From the IMG/VR virus record IMGVR_UViG_3300021964_009677, positions 1 through 45,161 of that record: DNA of 45,161 bases. One strand, written 5' to 3'. The notes under the pieces were generated by a model. It saw only the letters and a program-made list of their open reading frames with translations, did not search any database and had not been told where the DNA came from. This stretch comes from a virus. This document shows positions 31,301-42,600 of this stretch, one piece after another. Made by a program: the position numbers and the translations under genes. Each line of letters starts with the position of its first letter. Within the stretch, counting starts at the first letter, position 1.

Positions 31301-34300
31301 TTGCTGTTACCGGAGTTTCATCTGGATCTACTCCGTCTGCAACAGAACCAAATTTACCATATGAGTTGTTTCCGTTTGTTGCTCTAGCTCTACCACCTGA
31401 TTGACATAGATAACCAATGTGTGAGTAGTATGTAAACACTGAAACCATTTCAGCTCTACCATTGTTTAGTAGCCAAGCACCTATGCCGTCTGATATAACC
31501 TGTGTAAAGTCGTTTGATACAATAGAATCATTACCACCGTTGTGTAGTGAGCCATCAATTTTTTGTCCTGTAGCAGCATAACCAAATGTAGTATTATTCT
31601 GTACATATGGCGAACGTGCTGTAATCCATACTCTTTGATCGTCTGGTCCCCAGCCTGGATCAAGTGATACATATGCACCTGCTGTTGGTAAACTATATCC
31701 GGAAGCATTTGGCGCATTCAAGTCACCTCTCAAACCATCCAAAGTTTGTAATCTTATTCCTGTACCATTTCTTAAATAGTACATGTCTTCTTCTTGCGAT
31801 CCTATCACACTGTTTACATAATATCTAGCTGCAAGTCTTGATTTATAAATTGCTGGTAGATACAAATCAACATCAAAACCAAATTTGTTGTAGGTTCTAA
31901 ATTGTTCTTGTGGCCAAGTTAGATCCCATTTTATTGCATCTACATATTGTCTTACATCTCTTCTACAAAGATCTGCGTTATATTCGTATGCTTTTTCTAC
32001 AGTATAACCTTCACCGTAGTCAAATATATCTACTACACTTCCGTATTTTGTTGCAGACACAGTGAATTCTGTATCACTCTTAATTTGTTTAACAAAATAT
32101 GTAGTTTCGTTTAATCCAAGTGCTGCTAAACTAGTACTATCTTCAAGTTCTGTAAATTTAATTTGCATACCTTCGTGTAACCATGCAGTGGATGCAATTT
32201 GTATTGTATCAGTAGCTGCATTTAATCCTACAACTGTATCTTTGAAATAGTTATCTACATGAGAAATTACTTCTTCTACAATAAATTCCTTGTTTAATTC
32301 TAATTGTCTAGTTGCATTGTAAATGTCGGTATCAGGACTTTGATCATTACCACCTTCTGACGCTCCGCTCCATATAGCATCTTGCACCCATTCCCAAGTA
32401 TTGTTTATACCAGTGATTGCTCCTGCTATACTGTTAACATTTTGAATAGCTTGTGTTCTCACATATTCGTTAGCTGCTAGTGTCGCATCTTTTTGATATC
32501 CTGTAACTTTTTCACTCGGTTTTCTTAGATAACTTAAACCTGCATTTATACTTGCAAAATTTGTATCTAGTAACCAATCATACGCAGCCGCATCTACAAT
32601 GTATCCAATATCTCTTGTACATTTTGCATGATTATAATCAAAACCGCTGTATGTTGTTGTAATAAATTGTATAGTTGATTTTATTACATCGTTTTTATCA
32701 CTTTCAATATCGCTAAATGCTGTTTGATATTCTGCATCTGCCCATGTAATAACAGGATATGTAATTGTTGCTTGATATGTTGCTAGAGACGTAGTGCTGT
32801 CAATAACATCAGATATTGCTTCAACATTGCCTTGTATTTCATTTGCTTCTGTAGAAGTTGCAGGTGTTCCTAGTGTAGTTTGTAATTCGGTATTTCCTGA
32901 CTGTGCTGTGACTGATACTTCTCTAACAATTTGGTTCATAATGCTTGCTAGGTGATCATAAGCAGCAGAAGTTTCTGTCGTTTGATCAGGGTCGCCTACT
33001 TGATTTACTCCGTCTACAAAATAACTTTCTGCTATTTGTACTGACGCACTGTTACCACCATATAATATATCGTATGCTTGTGAATTAATAATGTGTTCTA
33101 CATCTCTTCTACATTTTGATTCTACATAGTTTAATCCTGGATAATTTGCCGCAATAAACTTTATAACATCTTCGACCATAAAGTCAATATTTGCAAGCAA
33201 ATTGTCTTTGGCATCTACTCTATTTTGGTCAACACCTACTGGGCTAGGAAATACTAATGAATTAACAACACCGTCTCCCGGTTTTGCAACTCCTAAAGTT
33301 CCGTTTTGGATAATATCTACAATCTCATTAAATGCTGTATCAATTCTAGATGCTGCATTACTTGATCCCACTTCTGAAGAGCCATCCGTTGTAACAGTTA
33401 TCTTTAATTCATCTCTTGCATTTCTTATTGCACCCACAGTCTGAACTCTTTGATTTGTTAAATTATAAGAATTGTTTGGTCTTTGGTATGCAAGTCCTTG
33501 GAAAACTCCGTTATAGTTTGTACCCAGTGCAACATCATATGCTGTGTTAGAAATAATCTTGTTTAAATCTCTTCTGCATTTTGCAGAGTTATATTGAAAT
33601 GTACCAAAATGACCATTTATAAAATCAATTGTATTTTCTTGGATTGTTGGTAATACTCCACGTATTGCTCTTTCAGCACCTAATAAATCTGGATCTGCAT
33701 TGGATGTGTCTGGATATGTTATGCTTACAGTGCCAGATCCATTAGTAACAATAGATATTATATTATCCATTAAATTACCAATTTTTGTCTGTGCAGCACT
33801 ATTTCCAGGTATACCGTTTGATTGCGTAACTGTAGAATTTAGCACAGGCGTGACTGTTGTGTTGGTGCTTACACTTTGCATAATATTTTTTAGATAACCG
33901 TATGCTGTAAGTGTTGCTGTTTTTTCGCTAGATGCAATTTGAAGGTTTGTTCCTTCGTAGTATGCTTCTCCTGCTTTTACAGTTTGCCAATTGCCGCCAT
34001 AAGTAAGGTCATATCTAATAGCATCAATTATAAATCCTACATCTTGTCTACACTTTGTGCGGCTATAGAGCAAGTTAGGATAATTAGTACCTATGTATGC
34101 AATAACTTCTTCTTGTAAAAACTTTTTATTTAAAAAGATAGTATCTCTTGCATATCCATAGTTTTCATCCGGCAAACCGGTCAAAACAGGCATATTATAC
34201 GGTCTAGGTAAAGCTGCTTCTACTTTATTTCCTAATCCTGTATCAATTCTTTTTCTAATATTTCTTGCTAATCTTTTAGTAGCAGGACCTGCGTTAGGTG

Positions 34301-34676
34301 CTTCAACATAAGGCCAACTTTGAATCTGTGTTTCACTATTTCCACTAGTTGCAGTAACTGTAGATCCTTCGACTATATCTTCTACTATAGCTTCAACTCT
34401 TTTTAATCCTTCATAACTATATATAAAATCACCGTCTGGTGTAAGCGAGCTGTTTGTTGCTTTTCTTGGTTGTACATTTGTAGCTCTTAATTCATCACCA
34501 ATAACACAACATTCTGCAGGTACAATAATAGGAAGTACTTCGTAATATTTTCCTGTTGAAACTTTAATAAGAGTATTTCTAATCAATCTATCAGGAACAT
34601 TAGTAGATGTACCTGCTGTGATTGCATCAGTTACTATGCCGCTTAATTCAGTTATTGTTTCAAATATAGTTGCCAT
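28326..34676 (-). CDS. Giant fibre/adhesin protein with beta-helix, Asp-box propeller and helical repeats
   Basis: A 2116-residue virion protein. The first 100 residues continue a pectin-lyase-like cap (KVSTGKYYEVLPIIVPAECC, GDELRATNV). Five modules follow, each with KCRRD or a variant and then a YD...GGN segment. A right-handed beta-helix-like block comes next (KIDGSLHNGG, SNDFTQVISDGIGAW, ATNGNNSYGKFG), which is nearly the same in the protein at 36690-42707. At about 29400-30260 six Asp-box motifs (such as YSTDGGASW and YSDNGGATW) indicate a beta-propeller like that of sialidases. The C-terminus has GHDFLDIGTGNFDDTNYPN and FSTDPFFTANSDNVVPTQRAI. No catalytic residues could be assigned. Its ATG overlaps the upstream stop (TAATG). 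Confidence 0.82.
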   Translation of the reverse strand: MATIFETITELSGIVTDAITAGTSTNVPDRLIRNTLIKVSTGKYYEVLPIIVPAECCVIGDELRATNVQPRKATNSSLTPDGDFIYSYEGLKRVEAIVEDIVEGSTVTATSGNSETQIQSWPYVEAPNAGPATKRLARNIRKRIDTGLGNKVEAALPRPYNMPVLTGLPDENYGYARDTIFLNKKFLQEEVIAYIGTNYPNLLYSRTKCRQDVGFIIDAIRYDLTYGGNWQTVKAGEAYYEGTNLQIASSEKTATLTAYGYLKNIMQSVSTNTTVTPVLNSTVTQSNGIPGNSAAQTKIGNLMDNIISIVTNGSGTVSITYPDTSNADPDLLGAERAIRGVLPTIQENTIDFINGHFGTFQYNSAKCRRDLNKIISNTAYDVALGTNYNGVFQGLAYQRPNNSYNLTNQRVQTVGAIRNARDELKITVTTDGSSEVGSSNAASRIDTAFNEIVDIIQNGTLGVAKPGDGVVNSLVFPSPVGVDQNRVDAKDNLLANIDFMVEDVIKFIAANYPGLNYVESKCRRDVEHIINSQAYDILYGGNSASVQIAESYFVDGVNQVGDPDQTTETSAAYDHLASIMNQIVREVSVTAQSGNTELQTTLGTPATSTEANEIQGNVEAISDVIDSTTSLATYQATITYPVITWADAEYQTAFSDIESDKNDVIKSTIQFITTTYSGFDYNHAKCTRDIGYIVDAAAYDWLLDTNFASINAGLSYLRKPSEKVTGYQKDATLAANEYVRTQAIQNVNSIAGAITGINNTWEWVQDAIWSGASEGGNDQSPDTDIYNATRQLELNKEFIVEEVISHVDNYFKDTVVGLNAATDTIQIASTAWLHEGMQIKFTELEDSTSLAALGLNETTYFVKQIKSDTEFTVSATKYGSVVDIFDYGEGYTVEKAYEYNADLCRRDVRQYVDAIKWDLTWPQEQFRTYNKFGFDVDLYLPAIYKSRLAARYYVNSVIGSQEEDMYYLRNGTGIRLQTLDGLRGDLNAPNASGYSLPTAGAYVSLDPGWGPDDQRVWITARSPYVQNNTTFGYAATGQKIDGSLHNGGNDSIVSNDFTQVISDGIGAWLLNNGRAEMVSVFTYYSHIGYLCQSGGRARATNGNNSYGKFGSVADGVDPDETPVTAIVDNSQQYVATISNVLTDGADEILQLEFSHAGNEYTEAALNFFGAGDGEEAVADEFRDQGVFRVRIIEVDDSTGNPDATAGGSGYLVVTNTAQSGNLSGPASITLAATDGNLSTAYPGMRVYITGGTGTGQFGLIETYNSGSKIATVLTERHPVAAGSFVIGQKYRIDSVGTTDFEAIGSANNNAGTIFTATGAGSGSGVATLVVDGWDHVVAGTTVVAPNSTSIYLIEPSANFTAPTQSDTTHSITSDIWPSVDYFPTTETYTNVSSNTQSDGNGATFDVIRNGSKYYVTLNSGGEQYVRLDTCTISGADLGGATPLNDITITATAINSSTGAIVDFDFSGYGQKGVFVALPDSGTGAQISTDGETWTSSTLTNAWTWLDQANGLIDDGSSTTKPSAIVALAVAGGNTVVNTSADGENWSVPASQPNLAVTSTASVAFGNVGVADNRFVIISDNSQDIYYSTDGGASWTTVSSALPSTGFTKLVFGKKRFIAIKEGSQEIAYSDNGGATWTQELTALPVTSNWSDVAFGNNMFVAVATNSVNGAYSQDGVTWTSVAINAAGDNPQQIAYGQGAFVVTTDDTTKLYYSYDGVYWPPEYSIGAASYTGGLDAIAFGNPDKSPKFVAIGAGTTTALGNFVIGSIARGRAGVANEQLFEVRITEPGSGYSSTPECVITDPNNINDALYTVRRGDGVIAQPTFVTRGTNFIQASAEINKDKSNGVADFFQDGQFIAVRQLSATPVNGSNVVFDSLPGQVFKLVNTVSLVGSIDGSKTGFLQISPQMEIEDAPTDGDPVTMRIRFSQVRLTGHDFLDIGTGNFDDTNYPNAIFGDPVNDPDQTKETSDFDGGRVFFTATDQDGNFRVGDLFQIEQATGVATLNAEAFNIAGLQELSLGEVTLGGNSASINEFSTDPFFTANSDNVVPTQRAIKSYIEAQIGGGGASLVVNSVTSGDIFIGGQQITTLTGSTINIKANVNFTKSVLGIPLAFNYMLR

Positions 34677-36664
34677 TAGTAGCCTCCTCCGCCGCCAGCA
34701 CCGCCGCCACCGCTTATCGACGTTCCACCGTATGACGCTGTCACTGTGCTTTCATACTCAACCACCGACTGATCTCCGTATGATGATTTAAAATATTGTT
34801 CTACTATTGCAGTAGAGTTGTCACCGTTTGTGGTTTGATAATTTACATCTGGTGCCTCTTGTTTTAGAACTTTTTCTATTAATGAAAGTCCATAACCAAT
34901 AGCTGCATTTGTTTGTTCCTTTTGTCCTAAAACATAAAAACTACCTGGTTCATTTACGTATTTCAATGCTGCTTCCCTTGTTCTTACATTTCCACCATGA
35001 CCTAAATCCCAAATAAATGCATCAATCAATAATCCCATGTCTCGTTCACATTTATAACTATCATATGAAAATTGATACCATATACTTGTTACATCTGGTG
35101 CTGTGTTAGTGTAATATTCGATTTGATAATCAGTCCATTCAACTATTTCTCTTTGAATAAATCTTCTATTTAATTCTAGTAGCTCTCTTGCGAAAGGTGC
35201 TTTTGTACCTAATTCAACTTGTTGTGCTGCATATCTTATTGACCTAAAAGGTCTATCAATACTTTTTCCGTATGCTGGTGCAGGTGCATCTACTCCATGT
35301 TCTGCTACATAATAAACATCGTCAGCGGAACTTAAAGATACCCATTCAGGAAGGCCATCTGTATTAACTTGTAGTATTTGACCATCTGTACCTATAGGCA
35401 ATCTAGTTGGGCCTGCGCCACTATAGTAAACCAAATCACCTTTGGTAGTTAATACTCCAACTTCATTACCAATAGCAATAAGATTCCAATACTGGCCAGT
35501 TGCATCTTGATCAGGTCTTGAATTTTCTGCGCCGCCGCCTGGATCTGTAGGTGTTTCTGTACTAAAGTCGTCACCTTCTGAAATATGTCCTTGCACACAA
35601 ACATAGGAGTTATCACCATAACGTACTACGTCACCTTTAAAATATTCTTGGTCGTCTAACCATTCACCTCGCCAATCTAAACCTGTAGAAAACTGTACCC
35701 AATAAGTAGAATTTGGTGGTCTTTGATTTTGATGTCCTAATATACATCTGTAACTGTAGCCGCCGAGGGTAACTAAGTCACCAATTTGATATTCAAAGTT
35801 TGTTGAATCTTCTCCCCAAGAACCTTGAAATCTTAAACCTTCTGAAAACAGATCCCAATCATCTGGATATGTTGGTGGAATTTTATTTGTGTTAGAAGTT
35901 TTAGCTACATATTGGTTGCCACCATATCTAACTACATCACCTGGTTGATAGTTTCCAAATGCGCCCCATTCTGCTTCATATTGAAATCCGTCGACAAATT
36001 TTTGCCAATTGGCTACATCACTTGCAAAACTCGTAGATGTATGATATGATGTTGCAATCCATAAATTTGCGCCAAATCTTATAACATCATTTACTTTATA
36101 TCTAAAACCACTAGCCCAATCACCTTTGTAATCAAAACCTTGATTAAATATTTGCCACTTAGATAGATCTGCTTCGAGGCCGTCAGCTTCTGTAGCTGCA
36201 CTTATATGATTTGTAACACATACATATGATGATCCGCCATATTTAACTAAATCATTTGCTTTGTAATCAAAACTAGTCGTCCAGTTTCCCTTCCAATCTA
36301 GTCCTTCTGCAAAAATTTGCCAATATGGTAAATCTGCTTCAAGTCCAGTGGTAGAATCTATAGCACTAGTGTGATATGTAGTAGCAATGTATAATCTACC
36401 ACCATATCTTACAATATCATCTGGATTGTAAATTTCTTGTGGTTGCCAATCGCCCTTCCAGGTTTGTCCATCACTAACTAGGTTCCATATTGCAGGTGTT
36501 TTATTTAGATCTGTAAAAAATAATGTAGAATCACTTGTGTGACCAATAGTACATATATAGATTTTACCGCCGTATGCAATAACATCATCTTGATAATAGA
36601 CGGTGTTTGATTGCCAGTCATTTTTCCATACAAATCTAATTCTACCTAGTTTAAATTCAGCCAT
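34676..36664 (-). CDS. Fibre/adhesin protein with seven carbohydrate-binding-like repeats
   Basis: A 662-residue virion protein. Residues 12-397 hold seven copies of a Trp/Tyr-rich module (W.G.W....Y..DDVVRYGG..Y.C...HTS) like small carbohydrate-binding modules. Residues 449-481 begin a beta-helix (VYYVAEHGVDAP, then RPFRSIRYAAQQVE). One KCERD helical module follows near 538. The last residues are a Gly-rich tail (GGGGAGGGGGY). It stops where the homologous 2005-residue protein continues into its beta-helix, and the next gene begins with the missing part, so the two look like one ancestral fibre cut in two. A late promoter precedes it. Confidence 0.78.
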   Translation of the reverse strand: MAEFKLGRIRFVWKNDWQSNTVYYQDDVIAYGGKIYICTIGHTSDSTLFFTDLNKTPAIWNLVSDGQTWKGDWQPQEIYNPDDIVRYGGRLYIATTYHTSAIDSTTGLEADLPYWQIFAEGLDWKGNWTTSFDYKANDLVKYGGSSYVCVTNHISAATEADGLEADLSKWQIFNQGFDYKGDWASGFRYKVNDVIRFGANLWIATSYHTSTSFASDVANWQKFVDGFQYEAEWGAFGNYQPGDVVRYGGNQYVAKTSNTNKIPPTYPDDWDLFSEGLRFQGSWGEDSTNFEYQIGDLVTLGGYSYRCILGHQNQRPPNSTYWVQFSTGLDWRGEWLDDQEYFKGDVVRYGDNSYVCVQGHISEGDDFSTETPTDPGGGAENSRPDQDATGQYWNLIAIGNEVGVLTTKGDLVYYSGAGPTRLPIGTDGQILQVNTDGLPEWVSLSSADDVYYVAEHGVDAPAPAYGKSIDRPFRSIRYAAQQVELGTKAPFARELLELNRRFIQREIVEWTDYQIEYYTNTAPDVTSIWYQFSYDSYKCERDMGLLIDAFIWDLGHGGNVRTREAALKYVNEPGSFYVLGQKEQTNAAIGYGLSLIEKVLKQEAPDVNYQTTNGDNSTAIVEQYFKSSYGDQSVVEYESTVTASYGGTSISGGGGAGGGGGY
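35474..36631 (-). repeat. Seven carbohydrate-binding-like repeats (662-residue protein)
   Basis: Seven modules of about 50-60 residues share WKGDW-type openings, a Y..(D/G)D(V/I)V.YGG core and a closing HTS or HIS. They recall chitin- and cellulose-binding modules of the CBM5/12 kind, but this is by eye. Confidence 0.6.
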
Positions 36665-36681
36665 TTATCTGCTCCATATTG

Positions 36682-36689
36682 TATTTATG
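36682..36689 (-). promoter_or_regulatory. Late promoter (CATAAATA)
   Basis: The minus strand reads CATAAATA, one mismatch from the consensus, 17 bases before the ATG at 36664. ATGGAGCAG in the leader supplies a GGAG ribosome site. It starts right after the stop of the 2005-residue protein. Confidence 0.62.
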
Positions 36690-39600
36690 CTACTGCAAGT
36701 TTTCTACAAAATCTCTTAAGAACATTTGTTGCGAAACAATGGTTCCTTGGATACTTGTAGGATTATTAAGTGCATCCTTTCCATCAAAGTTTACAGGCAC
36801 ATTTATATTCAAATAAAAGCCCGATGTCATTTCTATTATATTATCTGTTGTACCAAAACTAACCTGACCAGCAATAATATTGTTTGCTTCTAGGTCACTA
36901 CCACCAACGGAAAGCTGTGCTGCAAGGAATGTTGCAATAGCTTTTTGGGTTGGAATAATGTTGTTTGAATCAGCACTAAAAGTTGGATCTGTTGAGAATT
37001 CGTTTACAACAGTACCAGATCCACCCAGTCTAACACCGCCCAAAGCAAGTTCACTTAGTCCGTCTAAGTCGAAGAATTCAGCACTAATTGTAACAACACC
37101 TGTAGCTTGTTGAACGCTAAACAGTTCACCTGCTCTAAAGTTTCCGTCTTGGTCTGTGCTTACATAGAACACTCTACCGCCGTTGCTTTCGAAAACTTCG
37201 TTTTCTGGGGCAGCTGTAAAGAATGAACCGCCTGCATAAATGTCTGGGTAGTTAGTTTCTTCAAAATTTCCTGTGCCTATATCAAGAAAATCGTGGCCAG
37301 TAATTCTACATTGACTGTAACGTTCATTGAGAGTCACAACAGTTCCATGTGCAAGGTTATTTTCATTTTTTAATCTAGGCGATATTGTAAATCTTACTAC
37401 TCTTGTTCCGTTACCTGTACCGTCATCACCTAAATCTTCAAATCCAACACCAGTATATAATTTTAAATCTGCAGGATCTACTGTTTCTTCATCTAGTATA
37501 GAAGCAAATCTTACTTGGATGCCAGGACCTGGCAAACTTGGATCTAATCCTGTTAGAACTACAGTGTTATCTTCGGGTATAATGTCCGCAAAACCATCAC
37601 CAAATATAGTTATACTACTTGTACTAGTCCTATATCCTGCGCCTCTGTTAATAAAGTCTGGTTGAGTTATGACTCCATTTCCGTATCTTTCGTCTATTTC
37701 TACTTCTGTAGTTACAGTGCCTGGATCTGTTACTGTTATCACAGGCGGATTTGCAACAGAATATCCACTTCCTGGATCTATAATTTTTACATTTTGAAAA
37801 CTACCAGCAAATATATCTGCTCTAACAAATGCTGTCTTGCCGGTTTTTATTTGTGCAACACCTACACTATTTTCATTATCAGCAAGTGCAATCCAAGTAC
37901 CAACATTTTGAGGATTCCCAAAACTAATCGATTTCCATAATTTTGCTTCATCTAGTGTTCTAGTGGTCCATGTAACACCGTCTTCAGTGGTTGCTACAAG
38001 TGTATTTGGACCTTCAGTTTCTCCAATATCATTGCCAAATTCTGCTCCGCCAGTATCACCAACCGCAAAAAATACACCTTGTCCATATTTGAAATCTTTC
38101 CAAGCCATTGCTGTAGATCCGTCTAGTGAAGGAGCTGGTGTTCCAAGAGTCCATGTTGCTCCTCTGTCTAAACTAAATGCTGTTGTGCCATCTGAAGCAA
38201 GAGCTAAAAATCTTCCATTACCATATTCTAAATTAATCCAATTGTATGCCCAAGGCAATCTTTGATTAAATCTAAACCATGTTATGCCATCTTCAGAATA
38301 TGCAACATCTCTGGTTAAAGAACCTGTGATAGCAACAAATCTTCCTGCTCCATATGCTATTGCTAACCATTGGTCTCCTGAACTGTCATCACCTACTGGT
38401 AGGTTAGAACTGGACCAAGTCAATCCTGTTGTCGAATATGCTGCTGTTTGAGAATTTTCTGCAATAGCAACAAATGTACCGTTTCCGTAAGCTATATCTA
38501 TCCAATTTGCTGTAACAGGTAAAGCTCTTGTATTCCAGTCCTCACCATCATAGCTAAAACCACATTGATTAGAATCTCTTGCGATAGCAACAAATCTATC
38601 TCCTCCGCCAATTATTCTTGTATAATCTCCAACAAAACTAAGATTGTATTCACTCCAAGTTTCACCTCCGTCTAAACTCACTTGAGAAAAATTAGGATCT
38701 GCTAACGCAACAAATGCTCCGTCTTTTGCTGTTCCTTCGCTAGTATAATCAACAATGTTATTTGTACTGTCGTTTGAAACTTCTGTGACTCTGATTGTGA
38801 TATCATTGTCAGGAGTTATTCCTCCAACCAAATTTCCTGCAATGGTTCTTACGTCACCTACAGAATATCCTGCACCTGCATCAGCAGTTGTAACTTGATA
38901 TCTAGTTCCTCTTTTGGTAACATTAAATCTAGCAGGTGTAACATCTACTTCAATAGTATCACCACTACCAATTGCAACTGGAATATTTGTATAAAATTTA
39001 GTTGTACTACCGAATGTGCTATCAAACCAAGTTCTGCTACTTGCAGGAGGATAATAAGTCTGTGTGAATCCAGGAGAATTTACAGTCAGTCTTGGTTCAA
39101 TTCTATATGTTGTTGTACTGTCCAAGTCTGTTTCTATAGCAGTTCCAGGTATAACATGATCCCAACCAATTGTGTTATCACTTTCTTTTCTTACAATAGT
39201 TGATTTTGTTGCTGTGTTTACACTTGAAATATAACCATACTGTCCTACTCCTGTGCCTGCGATAATAATTAATCTTAAACCAAGGGCTTCTGCTTCATCA
39301 TCTATATCCTCATTTGTGTTAAGGATTATTTCTCCACTAGTGCCTGATCCTATGGTAGTTTGTCCTGTGCTTCCTAGTAGTGTATAACCCGCTCCGCCTT
39401 CTTGTCCAGAACCTTGCGTGTTTATTAGTCTTCCGTTATTTAAAGCACCGTCTCTAAATTCATTAAATATAACAGTTGCTTCTTCACCTGCACCTACAAT
39501 GTCTGCATTTGCACTAGTATAATTTTCTCCACAATGTGTGTATTCAAATACAAGAATTTCGTCTCTGACTCCGCCTGCTATTGCTTGGAGAACTTGTGCT

Positions 39601-42600
39601 TCGTTTTGTCTATTGTCAACCGCAACAGTTTGAGGTATTTCAGTTAGATCTCTGCCGTCTGCAATCGATCCGTATTTTCCATATGAGTTGTTTCCGTTTG
39701 TTGCACGTATCACTCCGCCGTTTTCTGCTAGATATCCAATAGCACAATAATATGTAAACACAGATACAAGTTCTGCTCTAGCGTTATTAACAATCCATGC
39801 ACCTATGCCGTCACTAAGAACTTGTGTAAAATCGTTTGAAACCATTGATCTATTACCACCATTGTGTAATGACCCATCAATTTTTTTACCTACACAACCT
39901 TGTCCAATATTTGTTACACCTTGAATATAAGGACTTCTATTGTTAATCCATGTTCTGTTATCTGCTGGACCCCAGCCTGGATCAAGTGCTACACATGCAC
40001 CTCCTGTTGGTTTTTGGTATATGGTAAAGACGTTAGGTGGATTTAGTGCACCTACTAAACCATTAGTGGTTAAATTTCTTATTCCAGTAGTATCCCTTAC
40101 CCAAAATAGATCAGTGGTTTGACTACCTGTGATGCTGTTTGCATAATATTTTGCTTGATTAATTGTAAGATAATTACCATCGTATCTAAGATCTCTAACA
40201 AAACCTCTAATAGCATTTAGCACATCATTTCTTAGTTTAGTTTTATTAAATTCTATATCTGAATATACGCTCGCAACATAATAAAAACAATCTTCTGCGA
40301 TATAATCTTTATTTTGTTCTAATATGTTAGCAGCATTTTTTCTAGCATCGCTAGCATTTAAAACATTTGTTCCTGACACTACAGGATTAGTGTCTCCTGA
40401 AATAGCGTTAAATTGTATATAATTAAGATAATCTGTCTGAAGGCCTACTAGATAGTTATATGCAAATAAATCTCCTTGCGGTAAACCGCCTACTGCTTCT
40501 TTATCATTACCATCTTGGGGAGTAACAGTACCTCCATAAAATAAAACTTCTGCTAAAGAAACAAGATGATCTAGTGCAGCTGCATGATAATCATAATCAT
40601 TAGCATATTCTGTTTTTGGTCCTGCTGCATACACAGATGTTGATCTTAATTCGTCTCCCATCACAACACATCCTGCAGGTATAGAGATAGGACCTACTTC
40701 GTCATATCTACCAGTACCTACATAAACCTTAGTTGGTTGTAGAGGTGAAAAATTATCTTCGATATATTCACATGCATAACGAATAGTTCTAAATGGACTC
40801 TCTAGTGTTCCAAATCCTATATCATCTACACCATTTGTTGCGACATATATAGTGTCGCTATCATTTATTCTATCTCGCCAAAAAACTTCTAAATCTGCTG
40901 CTTCGTTGTCAGGATCAGGTCTAATTGATAAATTTTGTCCTGTATTGCCTATAGGTACTCTTGTGTTTCCTACAGTAGAACCATCTCCAATTTCTTCTCT
41001 TTTGAGTCCGTATGTTAATAGGTCTCCTCTGTATAGTAAACCTCCAGGTGTTCCTGCTTCAATTAACGTATCCCAGTATCTAAATACATTGCCGTTATCA
41101 CCTGGTGAGTTCTCTATTACTGCGACATGTTCAATATTACATGTGTATGTTGTTCCATAGTAAACTACTACATCGCCTACACTGTACAAAGTGTTTTTCG
41201 TCCATACATTTGACCAAACTTTACCAGTTGCTAGTCTTGTCCAAACTTCGCTATCTAGATAATCAAGAGTACTTCCGTCTCCGTCAGATATACTAACATC
41301 TCTTACAGCCTGAAATAATTGACCTCCGCGTTGAACAATATCTCCAGTTTTATATGGAATATCATATTTTGTAGCAGGAACAACTACATCTTGCACTCTT
41401 ATAAGAGCTCCTTCACCTGTGTTAGTTGCACTATTATAGTACATTTGGCTAGGTGTTGTTTCCGCATCTGTGCCTACAGTCCAGGACAAAATTCGTTGCT
41501 TGGCAGTAGCAAATCCACTTACATAATCAGCGTAGGTAACTTCTACACCATCAAGAATATATTTTACGCCGTCTGTCCATTCTTGTGGTGCATCTAAAGT
41601 TTGAGTAATTTTTAAAGGGTGCGTAACACTTTGATAATTTGTTAGAGATTCACTTCCTTGAACAAAAAGATAGGTGTTTCCTCTGGTTAAATCTATAGCT
41701 CCTTTGGCCACACCATCTATGTAGATTGCTCCTGTAGCATTACCTATAGTAGTGTCAACACCTGCTGTTATAATAAATCTTTCAGTAGTTGGAGCATTTT
41801 CTCCCCAAACACCTCTGAAGTTAAAAGTTTTTGCAAGTACTATCCAATCAATAGTACTGTCAACAGTGTCAGCAACTTCTCCTTTAGAAGGATTGCTATC
41901 TATGTTATTGTTGATTGCATAGTAAAGAGTACCACCGTAACGAACAATATCTCCAATATTGTAGTTTACTGTACTGTCCCAATCTGCTTCATACTGTGTT
42001 CCAGGAATATCAAAATCAAATTTAGTTTCATCTAGTGCAGTGCCTTCTGATGTATGACTTGTGTTACATACAAAAAGACTTGCTCCATATCTTACATAAT
42101 CATTTACATAATAGGTTACACCCGGTAACCAAGGACCTCTAAATTGATATCCATTATAAAACGGTGTCCATTTATTTTGATCATCCTCAAGTGTGTCTCC
42201 TGCTGTATGAGGAGTTTGACACTTGTATACATATCCGCCATATTTTGCAAGGTCCCCAAATCCATAGTCTGTGCCACTGACCCAATTGCCTATAAAATCT
42301 TGACCAAGAGCAAAAACTTCCCATTTTCTATTTTCTTGCGGTTGGTCAAATTCTACACCAAATGCGTCATTAGAAAATGTGCTAGAAGTATGAGCGTATG
42401 TACATTTGTATAGCGTTCCGTTATATAAAACTATGTCGCCTAAATCATAATCTGTTTCAGATGCCCAGTTTCCTAAAAAGGATTTACCACTGGTCATTAC
42501 CACCCATTTTGGTTCTGGTACAGGCGGACTACTGCCAGGAATAATTGCATTTAAGTCTGTTCTAAAATTAGGGGAACTAGTGTGTGCAATAAGACATACA

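Noticed and set aside
30946-31404. 152-codon + strand frame opposite the 2116-residue fibre
   Set aside because: Its translation is Pro/Ser/Val-rich, as expected for the reverse of fibre repeats, and it has no start signals.
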